Positions 1-10,222 of a DNA stretch of 64,000 nucleotides are shown piece by piece. This stretch comes from Sorangium cellulosum (lineage in GTDB: Bacteria; Myxococcota_A; Polyangia; Polyangiales; Polyangiaceae), in NCBI RefSeq assembly GCF_004135735.1, contig NZ_CP012670.1, positions 372,001 through 436,000 of the forward strand. The letters are read 5' to 3'. Positions within the stretch are counted from its first letter, which is position 1, and each line of letters opens with the position of its first letter. The notes below the pieces were generated by a model. It made no database searches. It was not told the DNA's origin and saw only the letters and a list, made by a program, of their open reading frames with translations. The position numbers and the translations under genes are program-made.

Positions 1-2
1 TG

Positions 3-3000
3 CTCGAGATCAAGGTCGAGACCTCGGACCTGCCGAGCGAGCGGCTCGCCACGCTGGAGAAGGCGCTCCGCACCGCGGAGGGGCTGCTCGGCGACACGTC
101 GCGGGCGTTCGGCTACGCGCTCCGCGGCGTGCGGGAGGCGGCGGGGGAGCCCGAGGTGACCACCTGGATCGGCACGGTCGAGCGGCTCGGGGAGGCCACC
201 GGGCGCTGGGCCGAGGTGTGCGAGCTGTTCCAGGGCATCGCGCCGGACATCCTCGACGGCGACGTGCAGCAGGGCGTGCGGCTCCGGGTCGGCGAGCTCG
301 CGCGCCACAGGCTCGGCGACCGCGAGCTCGCGGTCGAGCAGTACAAGAAGGCGCTCGAGGCGCGCGGCGACGACCGGCGGGCGATGATCGCGCTCGAGGA
401 GCTGTACGGCGAGGCGAGCGACGCGGCGAGCCTGCTCGAGATCCTGAAGCTCCGGGTCGAGAACGCCGAGAGCGACGACGAGAAGACGCGGCTGCTCTTC
501 CGGATCGCCGAGCTGGAGCGGGGCCCGCTCGGGGACCAGGCCGGCGCGATCGCGACCTACGAGACGATCCTCGACGTCGAGCTCCACCCGGACGCCCTCG
601 CGGCGCTCGACGGCCTCTACCGCGAGGCGGAGCGCTTCCAGGATCTCATCCGGCTCTACGAGCGGCAGCTCGACGTGCGCGCCGGCGACCTCGCCGAGCT
701 GCACGTGAAGATCGCGCTCGTCGCGCACCGGCACACCGAGGACGTGCAGCGCGCGTTCGACGAGCTCTCCGAGGCGCTGCTCATCGATCCGGCGCACGAG
801 GGCGCCGTCTCGCTGCTCGAGGCGATCCTCGAGGGGGCGACCGACGCCGAGCAGCGGGCGCGCGCCGGCGAGATGCTCGAGCCGGTGTACCTCCGCCGGG
901 CGGACTGGAACCGGGTGAGGATCGCGCTCGAGGCGCGCCTCGCCGCGAGCCAGGACCCGGTCGAGCGCCGTGATCTGCTGCAGCGGCTCGCGACGCTGCA
1001 CGAGGAGCAGCTCGAGGACTACCGCGCGGCGCTCGAGACCGTGGCGAAGCTCCTCCACGAGGACCTCGCCGACGAGCAGGTCTGGGCGGAGCTCGAGCGG
1101 CTCGCGAAGGTCGCGAGCGCCGAGCGGCGGCTCGCGGAGATCTACGCGGCCGAGCTCCGCGAGCTCACCTCCGACGACCCCTCGAGCGCGCGGCTCTGCC
1201 GGCGCACCGGCGAGCTCTACGCCGAGCTGGGCGACGTGGCCGACGCGCTCACGTGGTACCGGCGCGCGCACGAGTTCGAGCCGGACTCGCGCGCCCTGTT
1301 CGACGCGATCGACGCGCTGCTCATCCGGGAAGAGCGTCACGCCGAGCGCATCCAGCTCTACCGCGCGGCGCTCGACTACCGGAGGGACGAGGACCGGCTC
1401 GACGCGCTCCACACGATCGCGCGCCTGGAGCGCACGGAGCTCCGCGAGCCCGCGCTCGCGATCGAGACCTACCGCGCGGCGCTCGACGTCGACGAGGGCG
1501 ACGCCCGGGCGCTCGACGCGCTGACGGAGCTCTACCGGGAGCTCGATCGGCCGCGGGATCTCGCCGATCTCTACCTGCGCCGGGCCGAGGCGGCCCCGGA
1601 CGGGGAGCGGGCGGCGCCCTACCGGCTCGCCCTCGCGGAGCTCTTGCGCACGCGCCTCGAGGACACGGCGGGCGCCATCGATCAGCTCGAGGCGATCGTC
1701 GGCGAGGTGCCCGCGCACGCCGAGGCGATCCGGGCGCTCGAGGCGCTCATCCAGGACCCCGAGCACAAGGCGCGGGTCGTCGAGATCCTGCGGCCGCTCT
1801 ACGAGGGGGCGGACGACTGGCGGCAGCTCATCCGGCTCAACGACGAGCGGTTCGGCCTCGCGCCGGACGCGGGCGAGAAGGTCGCGGTGCTCCGGGAGAC
1901 GGCGAGGCTCTGGGAGACGCGGGGCAACGACGAGCTGCGCGCCTTCGAGGCGATCCGGGCGGCGTTCAGCCTGGATCCCGACGACGGCGAGACGCGCGGC
2001 GAGCTCGAGCGGCTCGCCGAGCAGCTCGGCGCCTGGGAGGAGCTCGCGGCGAGCTTCGAGGAGGGCGTGACGACCACGTCCGACGAGCTCACGAAGCGCG
2101 AGCTCCTGGCGTCGCTGGCCAAGGTCTACGACGCGCGCGTCGACGACCCGCGCCGGGCGCTCGGCGCCTACACGCGCCTCTCCGCGCTCGACCCGAGCGA
2201 TCCCGAGCCGCTCGAGCAGATGGACACGCTCGCCGTGCTCCTCAGCGACTGGGACACGCTCATCGCCGTCCTCGAGAAGAAGAGCGAGGTGGCCTCGGAC
2301 GAGGAGAACGCCTCGATCTGCCGGCGCATCGCCGAGACGAAGCTCGAGATGCTCGAGGACACCGACGGCGCGATCAAGGCGTACGAGCGCGCGCTCGACC
2401 TCGAGCCCGACAGCGCGATGACCATCGACGCGCTGATCGAGCTCTACGAGCCGCGCGAGGCCGCGAGCCGGCTGGTGGAGCTCTACGGCCGCCGCGTCGA
2501 GCTCGCGGAGCCGGACGAGGAGGCCCTCCGCTACGACCTCAACGTGCGCGCGGCCGAGCGCTACGAGCGGGATCTCGCGAGCCCGCGCGACGCGATCACG
2601 GCGCTGTGCGCGGCGCTCGAGGCGAAGCCGGGCGACCCGGCGGTGCTCTCCTCGCTGGAGCGGCTCTACCGGGCCGAGCGGATGTGGGACGACCTCCTGT
2701 CGAACCTCATGCAGCAGGCGAGCGCCGCCGCCGACAGGGACGCGCGCATCAAGCTGCGCACGGCGATCGGCGACCTCTACGCGGGGGAGCTCGAGAGCCC
2801 GAGCGAGGCGATCGAGCAGTACCGGCTCGTCCTCGACGAGGATCCGGCGAACGATCACGCGATCCAGGCGGTCCGCGCCATCGGCGAGGCCCGCGAGGAG
2901 CTGCGCCTCGACGCCGCCGAGGTGCTCGAGCCGGTCCTCCGCGCGGCCGGCCGGAACGAGGAGCTCGCGGCCGCGCTCGAGCTGCGCCTGCGCGCGCAGA

Positions 3001-5852
3001 CCGAGCCGTCCGACCGGGCCGCGACGCTCCGGGCGATCGCGGCGGTGCAGGACGAGCAGCTCGAGCGGCCGCTCGAGGCCGAGAGCGCGCTGCTCCGCGC
3101 GCTGGAGGACGCGCCGGAAGACGCGTCGCTGCACGCGGAGATCGAGCGGCTCGCCGCGCGCACGGACGGCTTCGGCCGCTACTGCGACGCGCTGGCGCAG
3201 CGCGCCGCGGCCACGTTCGACGCGGTGATCGCGAAGGACCTGTTCCTCCGGATCGGCCGCATCGCCGAGGAGCAGCTCAAGGACGACCGGCGCAGCGCCC
3301 AGGCCTACGCCAAGGCCGTCGAGCACGCGGGCGACACGCCGGAGCTCCTCGAGGCGCTGGACCGGCTGTACGGCCGCCTCGGCGACGAGAAGGCGCTCGC
3401 CGACGTGCTCGAGCGGCGCGTCGCGGTGACGACCGGCGATCGCGAGCAGGCGGACCTCTTCTACCGGCTCGCGGTGATCCAGATCGAGTCGTTCGGCGAC
3501 AAGTCGCAGGGGCTCGGCACCCTGCGCCAGGCGCTCGACCGGGCCGTCGATCACGAGCGCGCGAGCGCCGCGCTCGAGGCGCTCACCGAGGACCCGACGC
3601 TCTTCGACGAGGCGGCCGAGGCGCTCGAGGGCGTCTACCGCACGCGGGGCGACAACGCCGCCCTGGCCCGCCTGTACGAGAAGCGCATCCGCTTCGCGCC
3701 GACCGGCGTGGAGCGGATCCGGATGCGGCTCGACCTGGCCAAGGTGCTCGAGGTGCGGTCGAACGACCCGAGGGCCGCGCAGGAGACGCTCGAGAAGGCG
3801 CTCGCGGACGACCCGTCGGACCCCGACGTGCTCGGCGAGATCGAGCGCCTCGCCCCGGTGACGGGGGGCTGGGCCAGCGCGGCCGCCGCCCTGGAGCGGG
3901 CGGTGCGGGACGGGGCCGAGCTCGACAGCGACACGGCGCGCGACCTCTGGATGCGGATCGCCGAGTGGCAGAAGAGCAAGGTCGGCGACGCGAAGGCGGC
4001 CGAGGTGGCCTTCGAGGCGGCGCTCACGCACGATCCCACGAGCGAGCACATCCTGCGGGCGATCGAGGACCTGCAGCGCGCGCCGGGGCGCGAGCGCGAC
4101 CTCATCGGCACGCTCCGCCGGATCGCGGCCCTCGACGGCATGGAGGGGGTCGCGGGCGAGCTGCGGCGCGAGGCGAAGGAGCTCGCGGAGCGCGCGCTCG
4201 GCGACCGGGAGCTCGTCGAGGCGATCCTGCGCGAGATGATCGCCGCGGACGAGGGCGACACCTGGGCGCTCGCCGAGCTCACGAAGGTGCGGGAGGAGGC
4301 GGGGGACCACAAGGAGGTCTTCCGGTTGCTGGTGCGCCAGGCCGAGCTCTACGCCGCGGCCGATCGCATCCGCGACGCGCGGCACGCCGCGGCGGTGGTC
4401 GCGCGCGAGAAGCTCGGCGACGAGGCGGCGGCCATCGAGCTCTACGAGACGCTCTTCGAGGCGGATCCGGGCGACGCCCGCGCCGCGACCGCGCTGCGCG
4501 AGCTCTACGCGAAGTCCGGCAAGCACAAGGAGCTGCTCGCGCTGCTCGAGCGGCTCACCGACCTGGCCGAGTCCCCCGAGGCCCGCTCGGCGCTGCGCCT
4601 GGAGAGCGCGGAGATCTGCCTCTCCAGGCTCGACGCGGAGAGCGAGGCGACCGAGCACCTGCGCGCGGTCCTCGACGAGCAGCCCGACAACGAGAAGGCC
4701 ACGATCCTGCTCGCGCAGCTGCTCGAGAAGACCGGCCGCGATCAGGAGCTGTCGGACCTGTTCGTCACGCAGATCGAGCGCGCGAAGGACCGCGGCGACG
4801 TCGCGGCGGAGCTCTCGTACAGCGTCCGCCTGGGCGAGGTCTACGAGGCGCGGCTCAACGACACCGCGCGGGCGATCGAGACGTACCGCGCCGTGCTCGA
4901 GCGCGAGCCGCGCCACCCCGGCGCGCTGCTCGCGCTGGCCCGCCTGCACGAGCAGCGCGGGGAGAAGGCCGAGGCCGCGCAGCGGCTCGAGGTGATCCTC
5001 GAGGACGCGAGCGGCGGGGACGCGGTGAGCACGGCGCTCCGGCTCGCGGATCTCTACCGGGCGCTCGGCGACGAGGGCGCGGTCCGGCGCGTGCTCGAGC
5101 GGGGCCTCGCGGCGGACGCCACGGCGCCGGAGATCCGCAAGCAGCTCCTCGCCCTCTACGAGAAGCAGCAGGCGTTCACCGAGCTCGCCGACCTCATCAC
5201 CGGCGACGCGGACGCGGCCACGCAGCCGGCCGAGAAGGTGGCGCTCTACCGCAAGGCGGCGGGCATCCACCTGACGAAGCGGGACGACCCCGGCCGCGCC
5301 GCGGACCTCCTGGTGAAGGCCACGGAGCTCGTCCCGGGCGACCGCGAGCTCCTGCTCGCGCTGTGCGACGCGTACAGCGCGTCGGGCCGCGGTCAGAAGG
5401 CCGCCGAGGCGCTCCAGCAGATCGTCGAGTCGTACGGCGGCCGGCGCTCGAAGGACCTCGCCGCGATCCACCACCGCCTCGCCAGGGCCTACCTGGCCGA
5501 GGGGCAGAAGGAGAGGGCGCTCACCGAGCTCGACACCGCCTTCAAGATCGACCCGGGCTCGATCGCCATCCTCCGCGACCTCGGCGTGCTGGCGCTGGAG
5601 CTGTCGGAGTCGGGCGACGACGCGTCGCGGTCGGCGCACATCGATCGCGCGCAGAAGACCTTCCGCGCGCTGCTCCTGCAGAAGCTCGACGACGGGGCGC
5701 CGATCAGCAAGGGCCAGGTCTTCTACTACCTCGGCGTCATCAGCCACCGTCAGAGCGACGACAAGAAGGCGATCCAGATGCTGGAGCGCGCGCTCGACAA
5801 CGACAAGGAGCTCGCCCCGGCCAAGGAGCTCCTGGCGCAGCTCAAGAAGTGA
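3..5852 (+). CDS. Giant TPR-repeat protein, 5' end outside window
   Basis: The frame is open from base 3 with no stop, so the first in-frame GTG at 129 is not the true start and the gene enters from the left; at least 1,949 residues are present. It is built almost entirely of about 34-residue helical pairs of TPR type, recognisable by recurring A-I-x-x-Y-x-x-A-L and L-Y-x-x-x-x-x-W/L signatures and paired Leu/Ala positions, with Glu/Asp/Arg-rich surfaces. I see no membrane segment or catalytic domain in this part. TPR superhelices are protein-protein scaffolds; the partner cannot be told from sequence. Very long TPR proteins of this kind are common in Polyangiales. It ends 14 bp before the aminotransferase gene, so the two may be co-transcribed. 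Confidence is high for the repeat nature and low for any role. Confidence 0.9.
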   Translation, partial: LEIKVETSDLPSERLATLEKALRTAEGLLGDTSRAFGYALRGVREAAGEPEVTTWIGTVERLGEATGRWAEVCELFQGIAPDILDGDVQQGVRLRVGELARHRLGDRELAVEQYKKALEARGDDRRAMIALEELYGEASDAASLLEILKLRVENAESDDEKTRLLFRIAELERGPLGDQAGAIATYETILDVELHPDALAALDGLYREAERFQDLIRLYERQLDVRAGDLAELHVKIALVAHRHTEDVQRAFDELSEALLIDPAHEGAVSLLEAILEGATDAEQRARAGEMLEPVYLRRADWNRVRIALEARLAASQDPVERRDLLQRLATLHEEQLEDYRAALETVAKLLHEDLADEQVWAELERLAKVASAERRLAEIYAAELRELTSDDPSSARLCRRTGELYAELGDVADALTWYRRAHEFEPDSRALFDAIDALLIREERHAERIQLYRAALDYRRDEDRLDALHTIARLERTELREPALAIETYRAALDVDEGDARALDALTELYRELDRPRDLADLYLRRAEAAPDGERAAPYRLALAELLRTRLEDTAGAIDQLEAIVGEVPAHAEAIRALEALIQDPEHKARVVEILRPLYEGADDWRQLIRLNDERFGLAPDAGEKVAVLRETARLWETRGNDELRAFEAIRAAFSLDPDDGETRGELERLAEQLGAWEELAASFEEGVTTTSDELTKRELLASLAKVYDARVDDPRRALGAYTRLSALDPSDPEPLEQMDTLAVLLSDWDTLIAVLEKKSEVASDEENASICRRIAETKLEMLEDTDGAIKAYERALDLEPDSAMTIDALIELYEPREAASRLVELYGRRVELAEPDEEALRYDLNVRAAERYERDLASPRDAITALCAALEAKPGDPAVLSSLERLYRAERMWDDLLSNLMQQASAAADRDARIKLRTAIGDLYAGELESPSEAIEQYRLVLDEDPANDHAIQAVRAIGEAREELRLDAAEVLEPVLRAAGRNEELAAALELRLRAQTEPSDRAATLRAIAAVQDEQLERPLEAESALLRALEDAPEDASLHAEIERLAARTDGFGRYCDALAQRAAATFDAVIAKDLFLRIGRIAEEQLKDDRRSAQAYAKAVEHAGDTPELLEALDRLYGRLGDEKALADVLERRVAVTTGDREQADLFYRLAVIQIESFGDKSQGLGTLRQALDRAVDHERASAALEALTEDPTLFDEAAEALEGVYRTRGDNAALARLYEKRIRFAPTGVERIRMRLDLAKVLEVRSNDPRAAQETLEKALADDPSDPDVLGEIERLAPVTGGWASAAAALERAVRDGAELDSDTARDLWMRIAEWQKSKVGDAKAAEVAFEAALTHDPTSEHILRAIEDLQRAPGRERDLIGTLRRIAALDGMEGVAGELRREAKELAERALGDRELVEAILREMIAADEGDTWALAELTKVREEAGDHKEVFRLLVRQAELYAAADRIRDARHAAAVVAREKLGDEAAAIELYETLFEADPGDARAATALRELYAKSGKHKELLALLERLTDLAESPEARSALRLESAEICLSRLDAESEATEHLRAVLDEQPDNEKATILLAQLLEKTGRDQELSDLFVTQIERAKDRGDVAAELSYSVRLGEVYEARLNDTARAIETYRAVLEREPRHPGALLALARLHEQRGEKAEAAQRLEVILEDASGGDAVSTALRLADLYRALGDEGAVRRVLERGLAADATAPEIRKQLLALYEKQQAFTELADLITGDADAATQPAEKVALYRKAAGIHLTKRDDPGRAADLLVKATELVPGDRELLLALCDAYSASGRGQKAAEALQQIVESYGGRRSKDLAAIHHRLARAYLAEGQKERALTELDTAFKIDPGSIAILRDLGVLALELSESGDDASRSAHIDRAQKTFRALLLQKLDDGAPISKGQVFYYLGVISHRQSDDKKAIQMLERALDNDKELAPAKELLAQLKK

Positions 5853-5866
5853 CGTAATCTCGCCGT

Positions 5867-6862
5867 GTGACGCGGCTGGTCAGCATCGACGGTGTCCTGT
5901 TCACGCCCGAGGAAGCCAAGGTCTCGGTATACGACCGAGGCTTCCTGTACGGCGATAGCGTCTTCGAGACCATCCGCACCTACGGCGGCGAGCCGTTCGC
6001 GCTCGACGAGCACCTCGCCCGCCTGGAGCGCTCCGCCGCGCGGATCGCGATCACCCTGCCGATCTCGCGGGACGAGCTCGGCCGTGAGGTGATCGCGGCG
6101 CTCCGGGCCGCGGAGGCCGCGGGGCGCGCCGCCGCGGGCGGGGCCGACGCGGCGGCCGGGCCGGCGGCGGGCCCGACCGGGGCGGTTGCCGCGCCCGCGG
6201 AGAGCTACCTCCGCGTGATGCTGACCCGCGGCAGCGGCCCGCTCGGCCTCGATCCCACGCTCGCGGGCGCTCCGCTCCGCGTCATCCTCGTGGAGCCGCT
6301 GAGGCCGCTGCCGGGCGAGCTCTACCGCAACGGGATCGCGGTGATCACCGCGCGCACCCAGCGGGCCGGCGACGCGGCGCCCGGGGCGAAGGTCTCGAAC
6401 TACCTCGAGAGCCTGCTCGCCCTGCGGGATGCGCGGGCCGCCGGGGCCCACGAGGCGCTGATCCTCGACCCGTCCGGCCACGTGGTCGAGGGGACGACCT
6501 CCAACGTCTTCCTGGTGGAGCGGCGCCCCCCGTCGCACGAGGGCGCGGCGGATCCGGGGCAGGTGCTGATCACCCCGCCCAGGGAGGCGGGCATCCTCGT
6601 CGGCATCACCCGGGCGCACGTGATCGGCGTGGCCCGCGAGCGCAACCTCCCCGTGTGCTGCGAGCCGGTCACGATGGCCCGGCTCCTGGCCGCCGAGGAG
6701 GTGTTCATCACCTCGAGCCTGCGCGAGATCGTCCCGGTGGTCCGGGTGGACGCGCACGCCATCGGCTCGGGCGTCCCCGGTCCGACGACCCGCGCGCTGC
6801 ACGCCGCCTTCCGCGACAAGGTAGGGCTCGGTGGGGCACCCCTCCCGTGGGAGGGGCCCTGA
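5867..6862 (+). CDS. Class IV PLP-dependent aminotransferase (BCAT/DAAT/aminodeoxychorismate lyase fold)
   Basis: 331 residues from a GTG start 14 bp after the preceding stop. The N-terminal YDRGFLYGDSVFETIRTY stretch (about 22-39) is the fold-type IV signature. Lys175 in GAKVSNYLES is the expected PLP Schiff-base lysine, and the Glu of HVVEGTTSN (about 208) contacts the PLP ring nitrogen in this family. The TPPREAGILVGITR block is also conserved. The family includes branched-chain and D-amino-acid aminotransferases and 4-amino-4-deoxychorismate lyase; I cannot choose between them from motifs alone. Odd point: an Ala/Gly/Pro insert at about residues 81-110 lies between two structural blocks and looks like lineage-specific padding. 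Confidence 0.9.
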   Translation: MTRLVSIDGVLFTPEEAKVSVYDRGFLYGDSVFETIRTYGGEPFALDEHLARLERSAARIAITLPISRDELGREVIAALRAAEAAGRAAAGGADAAAGPAAGPTGAVAAPAESYLRVMLTRGSGPLGLDPTLAGAPLRVILVEPLRPLPGELYRNGIAVITARTQRAGDAAPGAKVSNYLESLLALRDARAAGAHEALILDPSGHVVEGTTSNVFLVERRPPSHEGAADPGQVLITPPREAGILVGITRAHVIGVARERNLPVCCEPVTMARLLAAEEVFITSSLREIVPVVRVDAHAIGSGVPGPTTRALHAAFRDKVGLGGAPLPWEGP

Positions 6863-7011
6863 GCCCCTGCGCGCCGTCCACGCCCGTCGATTTCGTGCGC
6901 GCCGTGATCCGCCGCCCCGAGCGCGCGTCCAAGGAGCGGGCCGGCGCGCGCCCAGCGCGGTCGGATGGGGCTCGGCCCTCGCCCGCCCTTCAACCTGCCG
7001 GAGAGGAATCC

Positions 7012-7854
7012 ATGATGAACCGCTCGCTTCGAACCGTCTGCTCCCTGATCTGCGCCGCGTCCGCCGCCGCGACGACCGGCTGTGCCCTGACCCTCGACGA
7101 CAACTCCATCACCGCCGAGACGCTGGTCCGGTACGAGGGCACCGACGAGATCGTGCACGTCGAGTACCTCCCGACCCAGAGCGTCCGCATCGTGAGCGAC
7201 AACGGCGACGTCGAGGTCAGCACCGGGAGCGTGAGCGACGTCGTGGTCACCTTCTCGCCGTTCACGATGCGGAAAAAGGACGAGGACAAGCTCGCCGTGA
7301 AGGAGATCGAGGACCACCTCGGGCTCACTGCGATCACCGACAGGGCCTCCGGTGATGTCGTCATCTCGACCACGCAGCAGGCGGGCGCCTCGGGGTACCT
7401 CGGCGCCGACATCCACGTCATCCTTCCCGCCGATTTCGACGGCGGGCTCCGCGTCGAGCAGGACAACGGCGGCGTCGAGGTGAACCTCGACGGCGCGCCG
7501 TCCCGCGGCACCACCATCGTGAGCGACAACGGCCGCATCGAGGTGGTCGGCGCGCGCGGCGCGATCGACGTGACCACCGACAACGGCAGCGTCTCCGTCG
7601 ACCTCGACGCGTGGAGCGGCTCGGACGGCATCATCTCGACCGGCAACGGCGACATCGACCTCACGGTGCCGGCCGGGGTGGACGGGACCATGACCGCGCA
7701 CGCGGTGAACGGCGTCGTCGTCGAGCAGAGCCTCCCGTCGACCTGGGCGACCGCCGGCGACGGCGGCGCGAAGTCCTACACGATGGGCGACGGTGACGGC
7801 GGCCAGCTCGATCTGTTCACCGATCTCGGCGACATCACGATCGTCCCGAAGTAG
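7012..7854 (+). CDS. Lipoprotein with DUF4097-like beta-helical adhesin repeats
   Basis: 280 residues. ATG at 7012 is preceded by GGAGAGGA at 7000-7007, a good ribosome site; an adjacent in-frame ATG at 7015 is equally usable. The N-terminus has basic residues, a short hydrophobic run and Cys24 in an AATTGC context that fits a lipobox, so an exported lipid-anchored protein is likely. The mature part has repeated short beta units of the type V-x-SDNGDVEV, DNGGVEVN, SDNGRIEV, TDNGSVSV and GNGDIDL, as in the DUF4097 putative adhesin family. No catalytic residues are visible. It stands alone after the aminotransferase and ends at a strong hairpin shared with the convergent gene. Confidence 0.8.
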   Translation: MMNRSLRTVCSLICAASAAATTGCALTLDDNSITAETLVRYEGTDEIVHVEYLPTQSVRIVSDNGDVEVSTGSVSDVVVTFSPFTMRKKDEDKLAVKEIEDHLGLTAITDRASGDVVISTTQQAGASGYLGADIHVILPADFDGGLRVEQDNGGVEVNLDGAPSRGTTIVSDNGRIEVVGARGAIDVTTDNGSVSVDLDAWSGSDGIISTGNGDIDLTVPAGVDGTMTAHAVNGVVVEQSLPSTWATAGDGGAKSYTMGDGDGGQLDLFTDLGDITIVPK

Positions 7855-7884
7855 CTCCGCCGGGCCAGGACGCCGAGGCCAGAA

Positions 7885-7929
7885 CGCCGAGAGGCGAGCG
7901 CCGGGTCGCCCCGGGCTCGCCTCTCGGCG
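7885..7929. terminator. Bidirectional hairpin between convergent genes
   Basis: A perfect 15-bp inverted repeat (CGCCGAGAGGCGAGC at 7885-7899 and its complement at 7915-7929) has a 15-nt GC-rich loop. It lies 31 bp after the lipoprotein stop and 59 bp from the stop of the convergent gene. A pyrimidine-rich CTCTGTTCCTT follows on the plus strand. It probably terminates both transcripts, but a classic U-tract is missing. Confidence 0.6.
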
Positions 7930-7987
7930 CTCTGTTCCTTGGCCGCTGGTCGTCGACCCGGCGCGCCGGCTCAGCCGGCGCCCCCGG

Positions 7988-10168
7988 TCATCCGCCGGCC
8001 GGCGGCTGCGCCTCGGCGCCCTGGCCCTCGGGGCCCTGGGCCTCGGCGCCCTGGGCGCCCTCGGCCGCCTCCCCGCCGCCCGCCGTCGGGGCGGCGCCGG
8101 CCGGCACCGGCACCCGGAGCTGGCCGCCGCCCTGCTGCGCGAGCACGCCGAGCGCCTTCTGGAAGAACGCCGCGAGGAACGGGATCTCGCGCGGCGGCGA
8201 GGTGATGAGCCCCGCCTCCTTGACGGCGCGCGCCACGGCCAGGGCGGCGGTCGCCGCCGCGTCGCCCTTGCGCGCCCGCAGCGAGATGGCGCTGTCCCGC
8301 ATCCGCGTCGCGAGCAGCCCGCGCACCTCGGGCGAGAAGAACCGGTCGGTCGCGAGATCGAGCTCCTCCCGCAGCGTCGTGTTCACCTTCTCGGGGTCGC
8401 GCGCCCCGTCGGCCCCGAGCCGCTGACCGACCTTCTGCAGCAGCTCGTCGAGCGCCTGGCGCGCGGGCAGCCAGTGGCGGAACTCCGGCTCGTCGTGCAG
8501 GGCGGCGGACCCGGGGATCTGCGCCGTCACCTGCTCGGCCGAGAGGCTCTCCTCGAGGTCGGCCACCGGGTGCCGCGGCTCGGCCTCCGGGGCCGGATCG
8601 ACGAGATCGCGGCACCCCTCGAGCCCGAGCGGCAGGACCTGCCCCGACACCGCGTTCTGGCGCTTCGCGGCCGCGATGCGGTGGCGCGCCCACGCCACGG
8701 GGACGGGGACGGGCGCGGTGCCCAGGCTGTCGTGCGCGCGCGCGCGGCCCTCCTTGAGCTGCGAGCCGCTGAGCCACCCCCCGCCGGCGTGGAGCACGCC
8801 CACGCCCTCGCGCACGATCACCTCCGCGATCCGGTAGCGGCCGCTGGTGTCGCGGCTCGTGATCGCGACCGCCACGGTCCCGCTCGAGTCGGGCGGGATC
8901 AGCGTCGCCTCGATCACCTCGGCGCGGTCGTCCGCGAGCCGCACCACGCGCGGCCGGGTCGGGATCGCCACCCCGCGCGACTTCAGCACGTTGAGCGCGC
9001 GCCGGGCCGCCTTCCGCGCGGCGCCGGAGGCGTCGTCCGCCTCGGCGGCCGCGGCGATCGCCTCCGCGTTGGAGGCCGCGAGCCACGCGTCGACGAGCGC
9101 CGGCGCGGCGTCGCCCGCGGACCGCAGCGCCTCGAGCGCCCGGTCCCACCCCGCCGCGAGCACCTCCGCGTCGAAGTCGACCTTCGCCGCCGTGCCATTG
9201 GCGCCGGCCTCGTGGCGCGCGCCGTTCTCGGCCTTGCTCTTCGCGGCCGCGGCGGCCTGCTTGGCCTTCGCGGCGCGCGCGCTGAGCGCCTCGCGCGCCG
9301 TGAGCGCCGGCTTGTCCGCGCCCGCGACCTGCTTCGCCTTGGCCGCCGGCAGCGAGAACAGGAGGTGCGCCGGCCTGGCCGGGCCCTGCTGCCGGGCGCC
9401 CGTGGGCGTGATCACCGTCGCGCTCGCGCCCTGCCCGACCACCGTGGTGATGCGCTGGCTCGCCTGCGCCGAGGCGCCCGCCGGCTTCCCGGCGCCCCCC
9501 GGCCCCTGCGCCCCGGGCCGGGCGCCCTGCGGCCGCCCGCCCTCCGCGACCGGCTTCGCCGACAGGCCGCGGTCCGGTCGAGGCCCCCGCTCGGGCCTCG
9601 GGCCCCGCGCCTCGCGCGGCCCCTGCTCCGGCCTGGGCCCGCGGTCGGGCCTGGGCCCCCGCTCGGGCCGCGGCCCGCGATCCGGCCGCGGTCCGCGATC
9701 CGGCCTGGGCCCGCGATCCGGCCTGGGCCCGCGGTCGGGCCGCGGTCCGCGGTCGGGCCGGGGCGCGCCGCTCGCCGTGGCCGGCCGCTCGGGCCGGGGC
9801 GCGCGGTAGTCGCGCACCCGCGGCGCGGCGGCGGGCGGCGGCGCGGCGTCCTCGGCCGGGGCTGGCGGCGGCTGGTCCGCGAGCGTCGGCCGCTTGCGGG
9901 GCGCGATCGCGTCCAGCAGCGAGCCCTGCGGCTCCTTCGCGGCGGCCTTCGACGACGCGGCCCGCGGTGCATCGCCCGCGGCCTGCGCCGGGGCGCCCTC
10001 GGACGGCTCGTCGGCCCGCTTCGCGCTGGCCGCCGTGCTCGCCGAGCGGACGACCTTCCGCGTGCGCGGCTTGTCTGCGCTCTCTGCATCGGGTGCGCCT
10101 TCCTGCGCAGCTTCGGGAACTGCGCTGGCGATCCGCTCCGTGCTCTCGCTCTCGTCTTTTGTGCTCAT
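7988..10168 (-). CDS. Unrecognised 726-residue protein with a charged RPDRGP-type repeat region
   Basis: ATG at 10168. The N-terminal third is disordered-looking (Ala/Glu/Arg/Pro). At about residues 125-195 there is an array of six-residue units of the form GPRPDR/GPRPER. The C-terminal half (about 330-690) looks globular, alpha/beta, with a beta-rich stretch (EVIEATLIPPDSSGTVAVAI, RYRIAEVIVREGVGV) and then long helices (RQALDELLQKVGQ, TATAALAVARAVKEAG). I see no familiar catalytic motif, signal peptide or membrane segment. Basic Arg/Pro/Gly repeats often bind nucleic acid or polyanions, which is inference only. The gene is convergent with the lipoprotein gene and lies 54 bp downstream of ridA on the same strand. 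Confidence 0.7.
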   Translation of the reverse strand: MSTKDESESTERIASAVPEAAQEGAPDAESADKPRTRKVVRSASTAASAKRADEPSEGAPAQAAGDAPRAASSKAAAKEPQGSLLDAIAPRKRPTLADQPPPAPAEDAAPPPAAAPRVRDYRAPRPERPATASGAPRPDRGPRPDRGPRPDRGPRPDRGPRPDRGPRPERGPRPDRGPRPEQGPREARGPRPERGPRPDRGLSAKPVAEGGRPQGARPGAQGPGGAGKPAGASAQASQRITTVVGQGASATVITPTGARQQGPARPAHLLFSLPAAKAKQVAGADKPALTAREALSARAAKAKQAAAAAKSKAENGARHEAGANGTAAKVDFDAEVLAAGWDRALEALRSAGDAAPALVDAWLAASNAEAIAAAAEADDASGAARKAARRALNVLKSRGVAIPTRPRVVRLADDRAEVIEATLIPPDSSGTVAVAITSRDTSGRYRIAEVIVREGVGVLHAGGGWLSGSQLKEGRARAHDSLGTAPVPVPVAWARHRIAAAKRQNAVSGQVLPLGLEGCRDLVDPAPEAEPRHPVADLEESLSAEQVTAQIPGSAALHDEPEFRHWLPARQALDELLQKVGQRLGADGARDPEKVNTTLREELDLATDRFFSPEVRGLLATRMRDSAISLRARKGDAAATAALAVARAVKEAGLITSPPREIPFLAAFFQKALGVLAQQGGGQLRVPVPAGAAPTAGGGEAAEGAQGAEAQGPEGQGAEAQPPAGG

Positions 10169-10222
10169 GTCGAGGCTCCCGGGGAGATTCTGGAGAAGGG
10201 GGCCGCGGCCGCGGCGCCCCGA

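Noticed and set aside
1253..5857. A 1,534-residue open frame overlapping the giant TPR gene in another frame
   Set aside because: It is Arg/Ala/Pro-rich throughout, the usual shadow in GC-rich DNA; the TPR frame has the structured protein.
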